Of a DNA stretch of 64,000 nucleotides, positions 23,533 through 32,059 are shown piece by piece. The translations under genes were made by a program, and so were the position numbers. The stretch is from Microbacterium sp. Bi121. GTDB lineage: Bacteria > Actinomycetota > Actinomycetes > Actinomycetales > Microbacteriaceae. Location of the stretch: contig NZ_CAKKLJ010000003.1 in the NCBI RefSeq assembly GCF_918698005.1, positions 186,001 to 250,000 of the forward strand, read 5' to 3'. The notes beneath the pieces are model-generated. The model saw only the letters and a program-made list of their open reading frames with translations. It did not search any database and was not told the DNA's origin. How positions within the stretch are numbered: position 1 is the first letter of the stretch; each line of letters opens with the position of its first letter.

Positions 23533-24239
23533 TGGCCGGGCTGGTCGTCACCGGCACGCCCCGGACGGCGCTCGAGCTGCTCGATGCGCTCGCCGGACAC
23601 GGCGTGGCCACGGTCCACGAGGCGCAGGGCCGCACAGGTCTGCTGGCGCCGGGCATCGCACCGATCCAGCACGGCACGCGCACCGCCGGCAGCGCCGTGA
23701 CGGCGACAGTCGCGCCAGGCGACAACACGACGATCGCGATCGCCGTCGAGCAGTGCCAGGAGGGCGACATCCTCGTCGTCGTGCCGACCTCGCCGTGCGA
23801 CATGGGCTACTTCGGCGACCTGCTGGCGACCTCGCTGCAGTCGCGAGGCGTGCGCGGACTCGTGATCGACGCGGGCGTGCGCGACATCGCCGATCTGCAC
23901 GAGATGCAGTTCCCGGTATGGTCGCGCTGCGTCTCTGCCGCGGGCACGACCAAGGGCGTCCTGGGCGACATCGGGGTGCCGATCTCTATCGCCGGGCAGA
24001 TCGTGAATCCGGGTGACGCCGTGCTCGCCGATGACGACGGCGTCGTGATCGTCCGCCGGGAACGCGTCGCCGAGGTCGTCGACCTGGCGCAGCGGCGCGA
24101 GGAGAAGGAGCAGCGCTCCCGCATCCGCTACGAGAACGGCGAGATCGCGCTCGACGTCAACGACATGCGCGGCCTGATCGAGCGGGCCGGCGTCCGATAC
24201 GTCGACCACGGCACCTGGCAGGAGGAGCAGTCACCATGA
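23532..24239 (+). CDS. LigK/RraA-like aldolase (4-carboxy-4-hydroxy-2-oxoadipate aldolase type)
   Basis: The 235-residue protein belongs to the RraA-like family that contains 4-carboxy-4-hydroxy-2-oxoadipate aldolase/oxaloacetate decarboxylase (LigK/ProA). Visible motifs are GDILVVVPTSPCDMGYFGDL, the Arg-Asp pair in RGLVIDAGVRDIADL, and ISIAGQIVNPGDAVLADDDG. In the protocatechuate 4,5-cleavage pathway this enzyme splits the six-carbon hydroxy-acid to pyruvate and oxaloacetate. Its stop overlaps the start of the LigJ-like gene, whose family makes exactly this substrate, so the pair forms a lower pathway. The C-terminal extension of about 35 residues is long but not unusual. Confidence 0.85.
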   Translation: MAGLVVTGTPRTALELLDALAGHGVATVHEAQGRTGLLAPGIAPIQHGTRTAGSAVTATVAPGDNTTIAIAVEQCQEGDILVVVPTSPCDMGYFGDLLATSLQSRGVRGLVIDAGVRDIADLHEMQFPVWSRCVSAAGTTKGVLGDIGVPISIAGQIVNPGDAVLADDDGVVIVRRERVAEVVDLAQRREEKEQRSRIRYENGEIALDVNDMRGLIERAGVRYVDHGTWQEEQSP

Positions 24240-25243
24240 TCATCGACGTCCACGGCCACTACACGACCGAGCCCGCGCGACTGGGCGAGTTCCGCCGGGC
24301 GCAGCTCCGGGGCGAGGCCCCTCGTGCGGATGCCCTGATCACGGCGATCTCCGACGACGAGGTGCGCGCGAGCGTAGAGGAGAATCAGCTGCGCGTGCTG
24401 CGCGAGCGGGGCGGCGACCACATGCTGTTCTCGCCGCGCGCATCGGGGATGTCCCATCACGAGCCCGATCCAGCCGTCGCGAATGCCTGGGCACGGGCAT
24501 CCAACGATCTCGTCCATCGCGTCTCCAAGCTGTTCCCGCAGCACTTCTCGCCCGTCGCTCAACTGCCGCAGACGCCCGAGGGCAATCTCGAGGGCGTGCT
24601 GGCCGAACTGCGCCGCGCGGTAGGAGACCTGGGCTTCGTCGGTGCCAACCTGAATCCCGATCCGTCGGGGACCTGGGCGGGCGCGCCCGTGACCGATCCG
24701 GTCTGGTTCCCGATCTTCGAGGCGGCGTCAGAGCTCGACATACCCCTCATGGTGCACGTATCCACCGCGTGCAATCCCAACTTCCACACGCTCGGCGCGC
24801 ACTACCTGAACGCCGACACGAGCGTGTTCATGCAGTTGCTGCAGTCCGACCTCTTCCAGCGCTTCCCCGATCTGCGGCTCGTGATCCCGCACGGCGGCGG
24901 TGCGGTGCCGTTCCACTGGGGTCGCTACCGGGGCCTGGCCATGCGCAACGACTGGCAGGATCCATCCGAACTGCTGCGCAACGTGTTCTTCGACACGGCC
25001 GTGTACCACCAGGCCGGGTACGACCTGCTGCTCGAGGTGATACCGGCATCCAACGTCCTGTTCGCCTCCGAGATGCTCGGCGCCGTCCGCGGTGCGGATC
25101 CTGCCACGGGGATCGAGTGGGACGACACGCTGCGATACCTGCGGGCCTCCCAGCGCAGCGACGCCGACTTCCGGGCGATCACGCACGACAACGCGATGCG
25201 GGTGTACCCCCGTCTCGCACGGCGTGACGGAGGGGTGGCATGA
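24236..25243 (+). CDS. LigJ-like 4-oxalomesaconate hydratase (amidohydrolase family 2)
   Basis: The 335-residue metal-dependent enzyme opens MIIDVHGHYTT, carrying the HxH metal motif of the amidohydrolase superfamily and the exact N-terminal style of 4-oxalomesaconate hydratase. Further ligands are visible in LMVHVSTACN and IPHGGGAVPFHWGRYRGL, and the family end motif is VLFASEMLGAVRG. In established pathways this enzyme hydrates 4-oxalomesaconate to 4-carboxy-4-hydroxy-2-oxoadipate, the substrate of the LigK-type enzyme encoded just upstream. Overlapping starts and stops on both sides show tight operon packing. Confidence 0.88.
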   Translation: MIIDVHGHYTTEPARLGEFRRAQLRGEAPRADALITAISDDEVRASVEENQLRVLRERGGDHMLFSPRASGMSHHEPDPAVANAWARASNDLVHRVSKLFPQHFSPVAQLPQTPEGNLEGVLAELRRAVGDLGFVGANLNPDPSGTWAGAPVTDPVWFPIFEAASELDIPLMVHVSTACNPNFHTLGAHYLNADTSVFMQLLQSDLFQRFPDLRLVIPHGGGAVPFHWGRYRGLAMRNDWQDPSELLRNVFFDTAVYHQAGYDLLLEVIPASNVLFASEMLGAVRGADPATGIEWDDTLRYLRASQRSDADFRAITHDNAMRVYPRLARRDGGVA

Positions 25244-26241
25244 GCCGGCTGCGCCTGACCTTCGCCTGCGGCGACTACGACCGTACCCGCGCGATCGCGG
25301 AGGGCGGCGTCGTTGCCGAGGGGATCGACATCACCTACCTGCGCCTGCCCGTAGAGGAGACCTTCTTCCGCATGGCGCGGCACCGCGAATTCGACGTCGC
25401 CGAGATGTCGCTGTCGACGTACGTCTCGACGCTCAACACCCTCGACCGCGGCGAGCAGTCGCCGTTCGTCGCGATCCCCGTCTACACCTCGCGGCAGTTC
25501 CGGCACGGCGGCATGTTCGTGCACGATGGCGCGGGCGTGAGCGAACCGGCCGATCTGCGCGGCAAGCGGGTCGGGATGCCGGAGATGCAGCTCACGGCGT
25601 GCGTGTGGCAGCGCGGCATCCTCGCCGACCGGCACGACCTGCCGCTCGACGCGGTGTCGTTCGCGACCGGAGGGATCGAGAAGCCCGGACGCATCGAGAA
25701 GGGCGCCGTGGACGTGCCGTTCGAGGTGGCGCCCATACCTTCGGATCGCACGCTGTCCGAGATGATCGGCACGGGAGAGATCGACGCGTTCTTCGGTCCT
25801 CGCATCCCCAGCTCGTTCGAGGGCCCGGGCAGCCGTGTGCGCCGGCTGTTCCCCGACACCAAGGCGACCGAGGTCGAGTACTTCCGCGACACCGGGATCT
25901 TCCCCATCATGCACGTCGTCGTCATCCGGCGCGACGTGTACGAGGCGAACCCGTGGACCGCGCAGTCGCTCATGCAGGCTCTGAACCTGGCGAGGGCGGA
26001 TGCCGTCGAGCGCAACTATGACGCCTCGGCGCTGCGATTCATGGAGCCGTGGCTCATGATGCACCTCGAAGAGGCGCGCGAGCTGATGGGCCTCGACTAC
26101 TGGTCGTATGGCGTCGGCGAGCGCGACAGGAAGGTGCTGGACACCTTCCTGCGCTACCACCAGGAGCAGGGGCTGTCGGCGAATCGGAGAACTGTGGAGG
26201 ACCTGTTCGCTCCGGAGGCGATGGAGTCCTTCGTCATCTGA
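25240..26241 (+). CDS. 4,5-dihydroxyphthalate decarboxylase-family protein, copy 2
   Basis: The 333-residue cytosolic protein matches the Pht5 group closely in pattern: LTFACGDYDRTRAIAEGGVV, VEETFFRMARHREFDVAEMS and YTSRQFRHGGMFVHDGAGVS. In phthalate degradation Pht5 decarboxylates 4,5-dihydroxyphthalate to protocatechuate. Its start overlaps the LigJ-like stop and it ends the operon, with a convergent reductase downstream. With a phthalate-dioxygenase-like oxygenase nearby, decarboxylation of a diol-acid intermediate is the likely role. It is longer than, and diverged from, copy 1 at 21353-22282. Confidence 0.87.
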   Translation: MSRLRLTFACGDYDRTRAIAEGGVVAEGIDITYLRLPVEETFFRMARHREFDVAEMSLSTYVSTLNTLDRGEQSPFVAIPVYTSRQFRHGGMFVHDGAGVSEPADLRGKRVGMPEMQLTACVWQRGILADRHDLPLDAVSFATGGIEKPGRIEKGAVDVPFEVAPIPSDRTLSEMIGTGEIDAFFGPRIPSSFEGPGSRVRRLFPDTKATEVEYFRDTGIFPIMHVVVIRRDVYEANPWTAQSLMQALNLARADAVERNYDASALRFMEPWLMMHLEEARELMGLDYWSYGVGERDRKVLDTFLRYHQEQGLSANRRTVEDLFAPEAMESFVI

Positions 26242-26263
26242 TGCGCGCGACGCCCCGCGCGGA

Positions 26264-27523
26264 TCAGCGTGCGAGGTGATGTTTCAGCGGCACACTGAGG
26301 TCGCCGGCGGCGCCGAACGGGACATTCCCGCCCTTCTCGAGGATGCGGCGCACGGTCATGTAGTCGCGCGGCGCGTTCACGGATTCGACCGAGACGAGCT
26401 GACGCTCGCGGTAGTAGAGCGCCGAGAACTCCTCGCCGTCGGGCTCGCCGCGCAGCACGACCTCGTCGTACCCCATCGAAAGACCGGCCATCTGCAGCTT
26501 CAGATCGGCCTGATCGGACCAGAACCACGGCACTGCGAGAGTGCCGGGCTCGCGCTTGAGGAGCGCGCTTGCGGCCGCCTTGGCCTGCGCGATCGCGTTA
26601 GGCACTGATTCGAGGCGGATGGTGCCGTGCACTGGGTGCTCACTGATCGCGCAGTCACCGGCGGCGACCACGCCCGGGATGCGCGTCTGGCCGTGCGAAT
26701 CGACCTCGATGCCGCGCTCGGTCGCGATGCCCAGGGGTGCGGCGAGCTCGGTGTGCGGGATGAGGCCGATGCCGACCACGACGACGTCGGCGGCCACGAT
26801 GCGTCCGTCGGCCAGCTCGACTCCGGACACTCGACCGTCCTCGCCGCGGAATCCCGACACGGCGGCGTTGAGCACGATGCTCGTGCCCCGTCGCGTGTGC
26901 GCGTCCGCATAGAAGCGTGACATCGCCGGAGCCACGACACGCGCCATCAGTCGGTCCTGAGCTTCGAGCACGGTGACCTGCTTGCCCTTGGCGGTGGCGG
27001 ATGCTGCGATCTCGAGTCCCACGAATCCGCCCCCGACCACGGCGACATGGGCCGCGACGTCGAGTTCTCCGCGAAGCGCGGACGCGTCGTCGATCGTGCG
27101 GAGGTAATGGATGCCGGGAAGATCCGTGCCGGGTGTTTGCATCCTTCGGGGCGTTCCGCCGACCGTGAATGCGACCTGCTCAAACGGGAAGACGCGACCG
27201 CTGCGGGTCACGGCCTCGCCGCGGCCGTCCGCCGGGTCGTCGAGGGAGACGCTCGCGATCCATTCGCTGCTCACGATCGCGATGTCGTTGTCGATGTAAA
27301 AGCCGGCATCGCGCAGCAGGAGGTCCTCCGCGGTCGCCAATCCGCTCAGGAAGATCTTTGACAGTGGCGGGCGCTGGTAGGGCGTGTGCTCCTCACCGCC
27401 GACGACCGTGATGGGGGCGGTGTAGCCGAGCTCGCGCAGGCTCGTCGCGAGCTGCAGGCCGGCCTGTCCGGCTCCGATGATCAGGGTTCCGGCGCCGGTG
27501 CGCGTCGTTGTCGTGTGGTCCAT
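26264..27523 (-). CDS. FAD-dependent ferredoxin reductase
   Basis: The 419-residue flavoprotein resembles putidaredoxin or rhodocoxin reductases, which move electrons from NAD(P)H to a [2Fe-2S] ferredoxin. It has an FAD-binding GIIGAGQAG-type motif (LIIGAGQAGLQLATSLRELG), the YQRPPLSK motif, an NAD-binding VAVVGGGFVGLEIAASA, and the FAD motif IPGVVAAGDCAISEHP with a C-terminal dimer domain. It should serve the ferredoxin (17018-17344) and Rieske oxygenase pair. It stands alone on the reverse strand with an operator-like site directly before its ribosome-binding site, which ties it to the same regulon. Confidence 0.93.
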   Translation of the reverse strand: MDHTTTTRTGAGTLIIGAGQAGLQLATSLRELGYTAPITVVGGEEHTPYQRPPLSKIFLSGLATAEDLLLRDAGFYIDNDIAIVSSEWIASVSLDDPADGRGEAVTRSGRVFPFEQVAFTVGGTPRRMQTPGTDLPGIHYLRTIDDASALRGELDVAAHVAVVGGGFVGLEIAASATAKGKQVTVLEAQDRLMARVVAPAMSRFYADAHTRRGTSIVLNAAVSGFRGEDGRVSGVELADGRIVAADVVVVGIGLIPHTELAAPLGIATERGIEVDSHGQTRIPGVVAAGDCAISEHPVHGTIRLESVPNAIAQAKAAASALLKREPGTLAVPWFWSDQADLKLQMAGLSMGYDEVVLRGEPDGEEFSALYYRERQLVSVESVNAPRDYMTVRRILEKGGNVPFGAAGDLSVPLKHHLAR

Positions 27524-27534
27524 GCTCCTCCAAA

Positions 27535-27545
27535 GGGTAGGACCA
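27535..27545 (-). promoter_or_regulatory. TGGTnnnnCC operator before the reductase gene
   Basis: Read on the reverse strand, TGGTCCTACCC lies 12 bases before the reductase start. It matches TGGTnnn(A/G)CC and is preceded by TGGTCTAA. It is the weakest of the four sites, because the last A of CCA is C. The location overlaps the leader, so binding there would block transcription. Confidence 0.5.
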
Positions 27546-27569
27546 TTAGACCACACGAATACTCCGGCG

Positions 27570-28304
27570 TCACTCCTCCGTCTGCGCGATGCGGCGAGCG
27601 GTGCGCTCCAGGTGCACGGAAAGGATCTCTTGAGCGCGGGCGAGGTCGCGGTCGGCGATCGCGTCCACGATGCTCTCGTGCTCCTGAACACCGACGGTTC
27701 CCATGGAGGGGGCGGCGTTCTTCGCCTCGAGCAGCGAGGTCAGCAGCGGCCCATGGAAGCTCTGCATAAGGGCCTCGAGCGCCGGATTGTGCGTGCACGC
27801 CGCAAGGCGGATGTGGAAGGCCGCGGACGTCTTTGCCGAGTAGTCGTCAGCCTCGCGCGAGGCGCGCGCCTCGTCGACCAGCGCGCGCAGCTCGGCGAGG
27901 TCGTCGTCCGTGGTCCTTTCGATCACGAGCGGGAGGATGCCGAGCTCGAAGATCTGCCGCGCCTCGATTGCCGCCGAGGCGGTGATGGGGGACAGGCTCA
28001 TGAGGTGGGCGAGGTTATCGCCGACCATCTCGGGTGACGGAGTGGTCAGGAAGGATCCGCCCTGTGCGCCCAGGCGCACCTGGATGAGTCCGTTCGCCTC
28101 CAGCACGCGCAGCGCCTCGCGAACGGTCACGCGGCTGACCCCGAGCTGCTGGCAGAGGTCGCGCTCATTCGGAAGGCGGTCGCCCGGCTGCAGGCTGCCG
28201 TCGCGGATGAGCTGCTTGATCTGGTCGACGATCACGTGCGAAGCGCGATCGATGCTGACCGGGTTGAATATCGATGCCTTTGTCAGGTCTGGACTGCTGG
28301 ACAA
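27570..28304 (-). CDS. GntR-family regulator, FadR/FCD subfamily; probable regulator of the catabolic island
   Basis: The 244-residue protein has a GntR winged helix (IVDQIKQLIRDGSLQPGDRL, then LCQQLGVSRVTVREALRVLE and the wing QVRLGAQGGSFL) and a helical FCD domain with the ligand-pocket histidines (AAFHIRLAACTHNPALEALM and VQEHESIVDAI). FadR-subfamily proteins bind TGGTnnnACCA-type sites. Four such sites occur before the operons that surround this gene, so it is the best candidate regulator of the island. The ligand is expected to be a carboxylic acid substrate or intermediate. No copy of the site is seen before its own start. Confidence 0.9.
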   Translation of the reverse strand: MSSSPDLTKASIFNPVSIDRASHVIVDQIKQLIRDGSLQPGDRLPNERDLCQQLGVSRVTVREALRVLEANGLIQVRLGAQGGSFLTTPSPEMVGDNLAHLMSLSPITASAAIEARQIFELGILPLVIERTTDDDLAELRALVDEARASREADDYSAKTSAAFHIRLAACTHNPALEALMQSFHGPLLTSLLEAKNAAPSMGTVGVQEHESIVDAIADRDLARAQEILSVHLERTARRIAQTEE

Positions 28305-28651
28305 GGCTGCTCCTCGCTGGGCCCCCGCGGTCGGCGGCCTTAGTTCGTCGATGAATCGGATTCGCAGCGGGCTGCGTTCCGGTCGCCGGAGTCATTCTAG
28401 TTGGCGGATACGGTTGTTTCGGCGCAGTCGAGCCGAGAAGCAAGGGTGGCCTTGCTTTCATCATTCCTTGACCCCAGTCTATGATCGCTGAATGCAAAGG
28501 TGCTATGGTCAAGCCATTGATCTTTTGCCCGACCTTCCGAGTCGGGTCTCAGGCAGTGAATCCCGAACATCACGAAGGCGTGAAGGAAGGCGTCCAATGG
28601 TTTCAGCGACGTATGCGCATTCCGGCGAGGTACTGACCGGGGGAGTCGTCG
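28305..28651 (+). other. 347-base intergenic region between divergent regulator and transporter operon
   Basis: No gene is visible here. The region holds the promoter of the second transporter operon. TATGGT at 28504-28509 with a TG two bases upstream resembles an extended -10 box, and a TATGAT also occurs at 28480-28485. The operator-like TGGTCAAGCCA overlaps the first of these. The start-proximal end carries GGGGGAG, a strong ribosome-binding site. Base composition is lower in GC than in the flanking genes. Confidence 0.6.
28504..28516 (+). promoter_or_regulatory. TGGTnnnnCCA operator overlapping an extended -10 box
   Basis: TGGTCAAGCCA (28506-28516) overlaps TATGGT (28504-28509), which is preceded by TG and resembles an extended -10 box. 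This is the fourth copy of the island's motif and places the transporter operon in the same regulon. Confidence 0.6.
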
Positions 28652-30199
28652 ATGCTTGACGCAATGCTCTCCGGCCTGGCCCAGGTGCTGCAGTGGCAGA
28701 CGCTCGGCATCATGGTCATCGGCATGATCATCGGCTTCATCGTCGGCATCCTTCCCGGTCTCGGCGGCGCCGTCACGATCGCTCTGCTTCTGCCGTTCAC
28801 GTTCGCGATGGATCCGGTGCAGGGTCTCGTGCTGCTGCTGAGCATGTGGATCGTGACCGGAACCGCGGGCGACATCACCTCCGTGCTCTTCGGGATACCG
28901 GGTGAGGCGACTTCGGCCGCGGCGGTGCTCGACGGCTATCCCATGACGAAGAAGGGCATGGGAGGACGAGCCCTCGGAAACGTGCTCACAAGCTCGGGCC
29001 TCGGCATCATCTTCGGCGCCGTCGTCCTCGGTCTCTTCATCACCGTGATCCGACCGATCGTCATGCTGCTCGGGCCACCCGAGTTCTTCATGATGGTGTT
29101 GCTCGGCCTGGCCTTCATCGTGACGCTCTCGGGCAAGAACCAGGCGAAGGGCTTGGCGATGGTCGGGTTCGGCCTGCTGCTGTCATACGTCGGCTCCGAC
29201 CCCTCCGCGGGCGTCCCCCGCTTCGACTTCGGGCAGATGTACCTGTGGGGCGGCGTCGAGCTGATCCCGGTGGTGGTCGGGCTCTTCGGCGGCGCAGAGG
29301 TGCTGCAGCTCATGCTCACTCGGTCGTCCATCGCGAGCGGATCCATGGGGCAGACCAAGCTCACCGGCACTATGCAGGGCGTGAGCGACGCGTTCCGGCA
29401 CTGGCCGGCCCTGCTGCGCTCGTCGGGCGTCGGCGTCGTCGTCGGGATGTTGCCGGGCCTCGGCGGAACCGTCGCGCAGTGGATCTCGTACGGTCAGGCC
29501 CGCCAGACATCGAAGAACCCCGAGATGTTCGGAAAGGGCGCGGTCGACGGACTTGTGGCCGCCGGTGCGACGACGACTGCTAAGGATGCCGGTTCGCTGA
29601 TCCCCACGATCGCCTTCGGAATCCCCGGCGGCGCGGCCACCGCCGTGCTGCTCGGCGGATTCCTCGTGCTCGGGGTCAACCCCGGCCAGGAGATGCTCAC
29701 CACCAAGCTGGACGTCACCTTCTCGATGGTCTGGACCGTGATCCTCGCCGGACTGCTCGGCGTGATCCTCGCACTCGCCCTGGTGCGCCCCCTCGCCGCC
29801 CTCACGAAGATCAGCGGCACGGTGCTCACCCCGGTGCTGTTCATGTTCCTTGTGATCGGCGCGTATACCGCCAACAACAACTGGGGCGATCTGTTCGTGA
29901 TGCTCGGCGCCTCCGCGGTCGGCGTTATCTGCCTCCGCTACGACTGGCCGCGGGTGCCATTCCTGCTCGCGCTCGTGCTCGGCCCGCTGCTCGAGCAGTA
30001 CCTGACGCTGTCGAACACCCTGTTCGCCGACACCTGGCTCGCCCGCCCGGGCGTCCTGATCATCGCGGCTCTCGTGGTGGTGGTCGTGTTCTTCAGCATC
30101 CGATCGCTGCTTCGTGAGAAGAGCCGCTCCGAAGAGACCGGCGAGCCGTTCCGCGGAACGCGCACCCGGGCGATCCGAACGATTGGAAAGAAGAAGTGA
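28652..30199 (+). CDS. Tripartite tricarboxylate transporter large permease (TctA family), second system
   Basis: The 515-residue polytopic permease has the TctA signatures GFIVGILPGLGGAVTIALLL, FGIPGEATSAAAVLDGYPMT and, in the second half, GMLPGLGGTVAQWISYGQAR with AFGIPGGAATAVLLGGFLVL. It is the first gene of an A-B-C ordered operon, unlike the C-B-A order of the first system at 6301-9489. The ATG at 28652 follows GGGGGAG. It probably imports the acid catabolised by the island. The tail is basic and ends with KKK. Confidence 0.94.
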   Translation: MLDAMLSGLAQVLQWQTLGIMVIGMIIGFIVGILPGLGGAVTIALLLPFTFAMDPVQGLVLLLSMWIVTGTAGDITSVLFGIPGEATSAAAVLDGYPMTKKGMGGRALGNVLTSSGLGIIFGAVVLGLFITVIRPIVMLLGPPEFFMMVLLGLAFIVTLSGKNQAKGLAMVGFGLLLSYVGSDPSAGVPRFDFGQMYLWGGVELIPVVVGLFGGAEVLQLMLTRSSIASGSMGQTKLTGTMQGVSDAFRHWPALLRSSGVGVVVGMLPGLGGTVAQWISYGQARQTSKNPEMFGKGAVDGLVAAGATTTAKDAGSLIPTIAFGIPGGAATAVLLGGFLVLGVNPGQEMLTTKLDVTFSMVWTVILAGLLGVILALALVRPLAALTKISGTVLTPVLFMFLVIGAYTANNNWGDLFVMLGASAVGVICLRYDWPRVPFLLALVLGPLLEQYLTLSNTLFADTWLARPGVLIIAALVVVVVFFSIRSLLREKSRSEETGEPFRGTRTRAIRTIGKKK

Positions 30200-30777
30200 G
30201 CGAGCAGTCCCCGGGCATTCAGCCCTCCCGGGCGAGGTCGGATTTCGTCATCGCCGTCGTCCTCCTCCTTATTTTCATGGGCGCGCTGTTGTGGAGCCTG
30301 ACCTACCCGCCCGCCGTCGCGATGCTGCTGCCGCGGATCGCGATCGGGCTCGGCGTGGCCGCGACCCTGTGGGTGGGCATTGGCAAGGGCATCCGGCTGT
30401 TCCGGGCGAACGGCGCCGCCGAGAACACCGAGCAGCGCTCGCTCGCTGAGATCGTCGTGGCGACGGACATCGTCGGCGAGGAGGCTCAGGCCGACGAGGT
30501 CGCCGACAACGACGCCGAGTACATCTTCGCCAACACCACCCGCCGGCTGTGGTTGATCTCGCTGGGCTTCATCGCGGGATTCTTCGTCGTGATGTGGCTG
30601 TTCGGCCTGTTCATCGCTGCGGCCGTGTTCTCGCTCGCGTACCTGGTGTTCGTGGGCAGGAAGAGCTGGGTGTACGCCATCGTCTACACCGCACTGCTCA
30701 CCGGGGCACTGTGGGCGCTCATGCGCCTGGTCACCTACATTCCCAGCCCCGCCGGCATCCTGTTCGCCGGCGGCTGA
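30196..30777 (+). CDS. Tripartite tricarboxylate transporter small membrane subunit (TctB family), second system
   Basis: The 193-residue membrane protein starts with GTG overlapping the TctA-like stop. Hydrophobic segments are visible at about residues 16-36, 42-58, 112-146 (with LWLISLGFIAGFFVVMWLFG) and 155-185. A hydrophilic acidic loop (about 65-110) is inserted between the halves, longer than in the first system. It works as the small subunit with the large permease. Confidence 0.85.
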   Translation: MSEQSPGIQPSRARSDFVIAVVLLLIFMGALLWSLTYPPAVAMLLPRIAIGLGVAATLWVGIGKGIRLFRANGAAENTEQRSLAEIVVATDIVGEEAQADEVADNDAEYIFANTTRRLWLISLGFIAGFFVVMWLFGLFIAAAVFSLAYLVFVGRKSWVYAIVYTALLTGALWALMRLVTYIPSPAGILFAGG

Positions 30778-30910
30778 CGCCCGGCCTCCGTCTCGTCCCC
30801 TCTTCCCCGTCCCTGTTCCGAAGTCCCTCGCACCACCCCACCCGCATCGCTCGGCAACCCGCGCCGGACGACCGTCCCCGTTCGACAGAAACTCCAAGGA
30901 AGGTGTCATC

Positions 30911-31963
30911 ATGTCACGACGCACGACCCGAATCGCCAGCCTCATCACAGGCGTTGCCGTGATCGGCTCCCTCGCCCTGACCGGCTGCTCCAACAACCCG
31001 GCGGCCGGCGCAGGCGGCCAGTCCGGCGCGGGCGGATGCAGCGCCCTCAAGGGCAAGACGATCGATCTCGTCATCCCCTATGACGCCGGCGGCGGCTATG
31101 ACATCCTCGCTCGCGTCATCCTTCCCGGCCTCGAGAAGGCTCTCGATGCGACGGTCGTGCCGGTCAACAAGCCAGGCGCGGGCGGGTTGCTCGCTATCAA
31201 TCAACTCACCGCGGCTCCCGCCGACGGTACACAGATCGCCATCGTGAACGGCACCGGCGCCGCCGCGGCGATCCTCGCCGGCGCCGACGGGCCCACGTTC
31301 GGGTTCGACGACCTCAGCTACATCGGCCGCGTCGCCGTCGACGACCTCGTGGTGACCACCAACGCCAATGGCGACTACCAGAACTGGGACGACGTCGTCG
31401 ACAGCGACGGCTTCAAGTTCGGCTCGACCGGCCGCGGATCATCCGACTACATCGTCGCCAACGCCCTGATCAAGGCCTTCGACCTGAAGAACAGCCAGGT
31501 CGTCGTGGGCTTCAACGGACAGTCCGAGACCGACCTCGCGCTGATCCAGGGAAATGTCGACGCGATCGCCGGCCCGCTTGACAGCCGCCGCGCAAGCATC
31601 AAGAGCGGTGAGACGACCGGAGTGCTCTCGTTCGCCGAGGAGGCTCCTGCCGACGCGCCGGACGCCGCGGTGTTCTCCGACCTCGACCTCGACGAGGACG
31701 CGCAAGGCATCATCGATGGCGTGAAGGCGCTGACGGCCTTCGGTCGCCCCCTGGTTGCTCCGGCCGGTGTGCCCGATGCAACCCTGACCTGCCTCCAGGA
31801 CGCCCTGGCCTCCGCGGTCGAGGATGCCGACGTGCTCGCGCAGGCCGAGAAGATGCAGCGCGAGATCTCGTACCTCTCGGGCGAGGAGCTCAAGAACGAC
31901 GTCGTGACGTCGTTCGACGAACTCTCCGACGACTTCATCGAGGTTCTCAAGTCGTCCTATTGA
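30911..31963 (+). CDS. Tripartite tricarboxylate transporter substrate-binding lipoprotein (TctC family), second system
   Basis: The 350-residue precursor has a lipoprotein signal (MSRRTTRIASLITGVAVIGS) with lipobox LTGC and a Gly/Ala-rich linker. The TctC pattern follows: IDLVIPYDAGGGYDILARVI and VNKPGAGGLLAINQLTAAPADG. A cysteine near the C-terminus (TLTCLQDAL) could pair with the one in GGCSALKG. It lies 133 bases after the small subunit, with an AAGGAAGGTG ribosome-binding site. It is the likely high-affinity receptor for the island's substrate. Confidence 0.92.
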   Translation: MSRRTTRIASLITGVAVIGSLALTGCSNNPAAGAGGQSGAGGCSALKGKTIDLVIPYDAGGGYDILARVILPGLEKALDATVVPVNKPGAGGLLAINQLTAAPADGTQIAIVNGTGAAAAILAGADGPTFGFDDLSYIGRVAVDDLVVTTNANGDYQNWDDVVDSDGFKFGSTGRGSSDYIVANALIKAFDLKNSQVVVGFNGQSETDLALIQGNVDAIAGPLDSRRASIKSGETTGVLSFAEEAPADAPDAAVFSDLDLDEDAQGIIDGVKALTAFGRPLVAPAGVPDATLTCLQDALASAVEDADVLAQAEKMQREISYLSGEELKNDVVTSFDELSDDFIEVLKSSY

Positions 31964-31986
31964 CCCCCGAAACGGTGGTTCCCCGA

Positions 31987-32024
31987 GCCCCTCGGCTCCG
32001 CCGGATCGGCGGGGGCCGAGGGGC
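31987..32024 (+). terminator. GC-rich hairpin after the second binding-protein gene
   Basis: Arms GCCCCTCGGC and GCCGAGGGGC pair almost perfectly around an inner CCGCCG/CGGCGG stem with a GAT loop. There is no T-run. It lies between the binding-protein stop and the MFS gene, so it probably ends or attenuates the transporter transcript. Confidence 0.6.
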
Positions 32025-32059
32025 CGCACCATGAGACGAGTCCGGTTCCAGGAGGAAGC

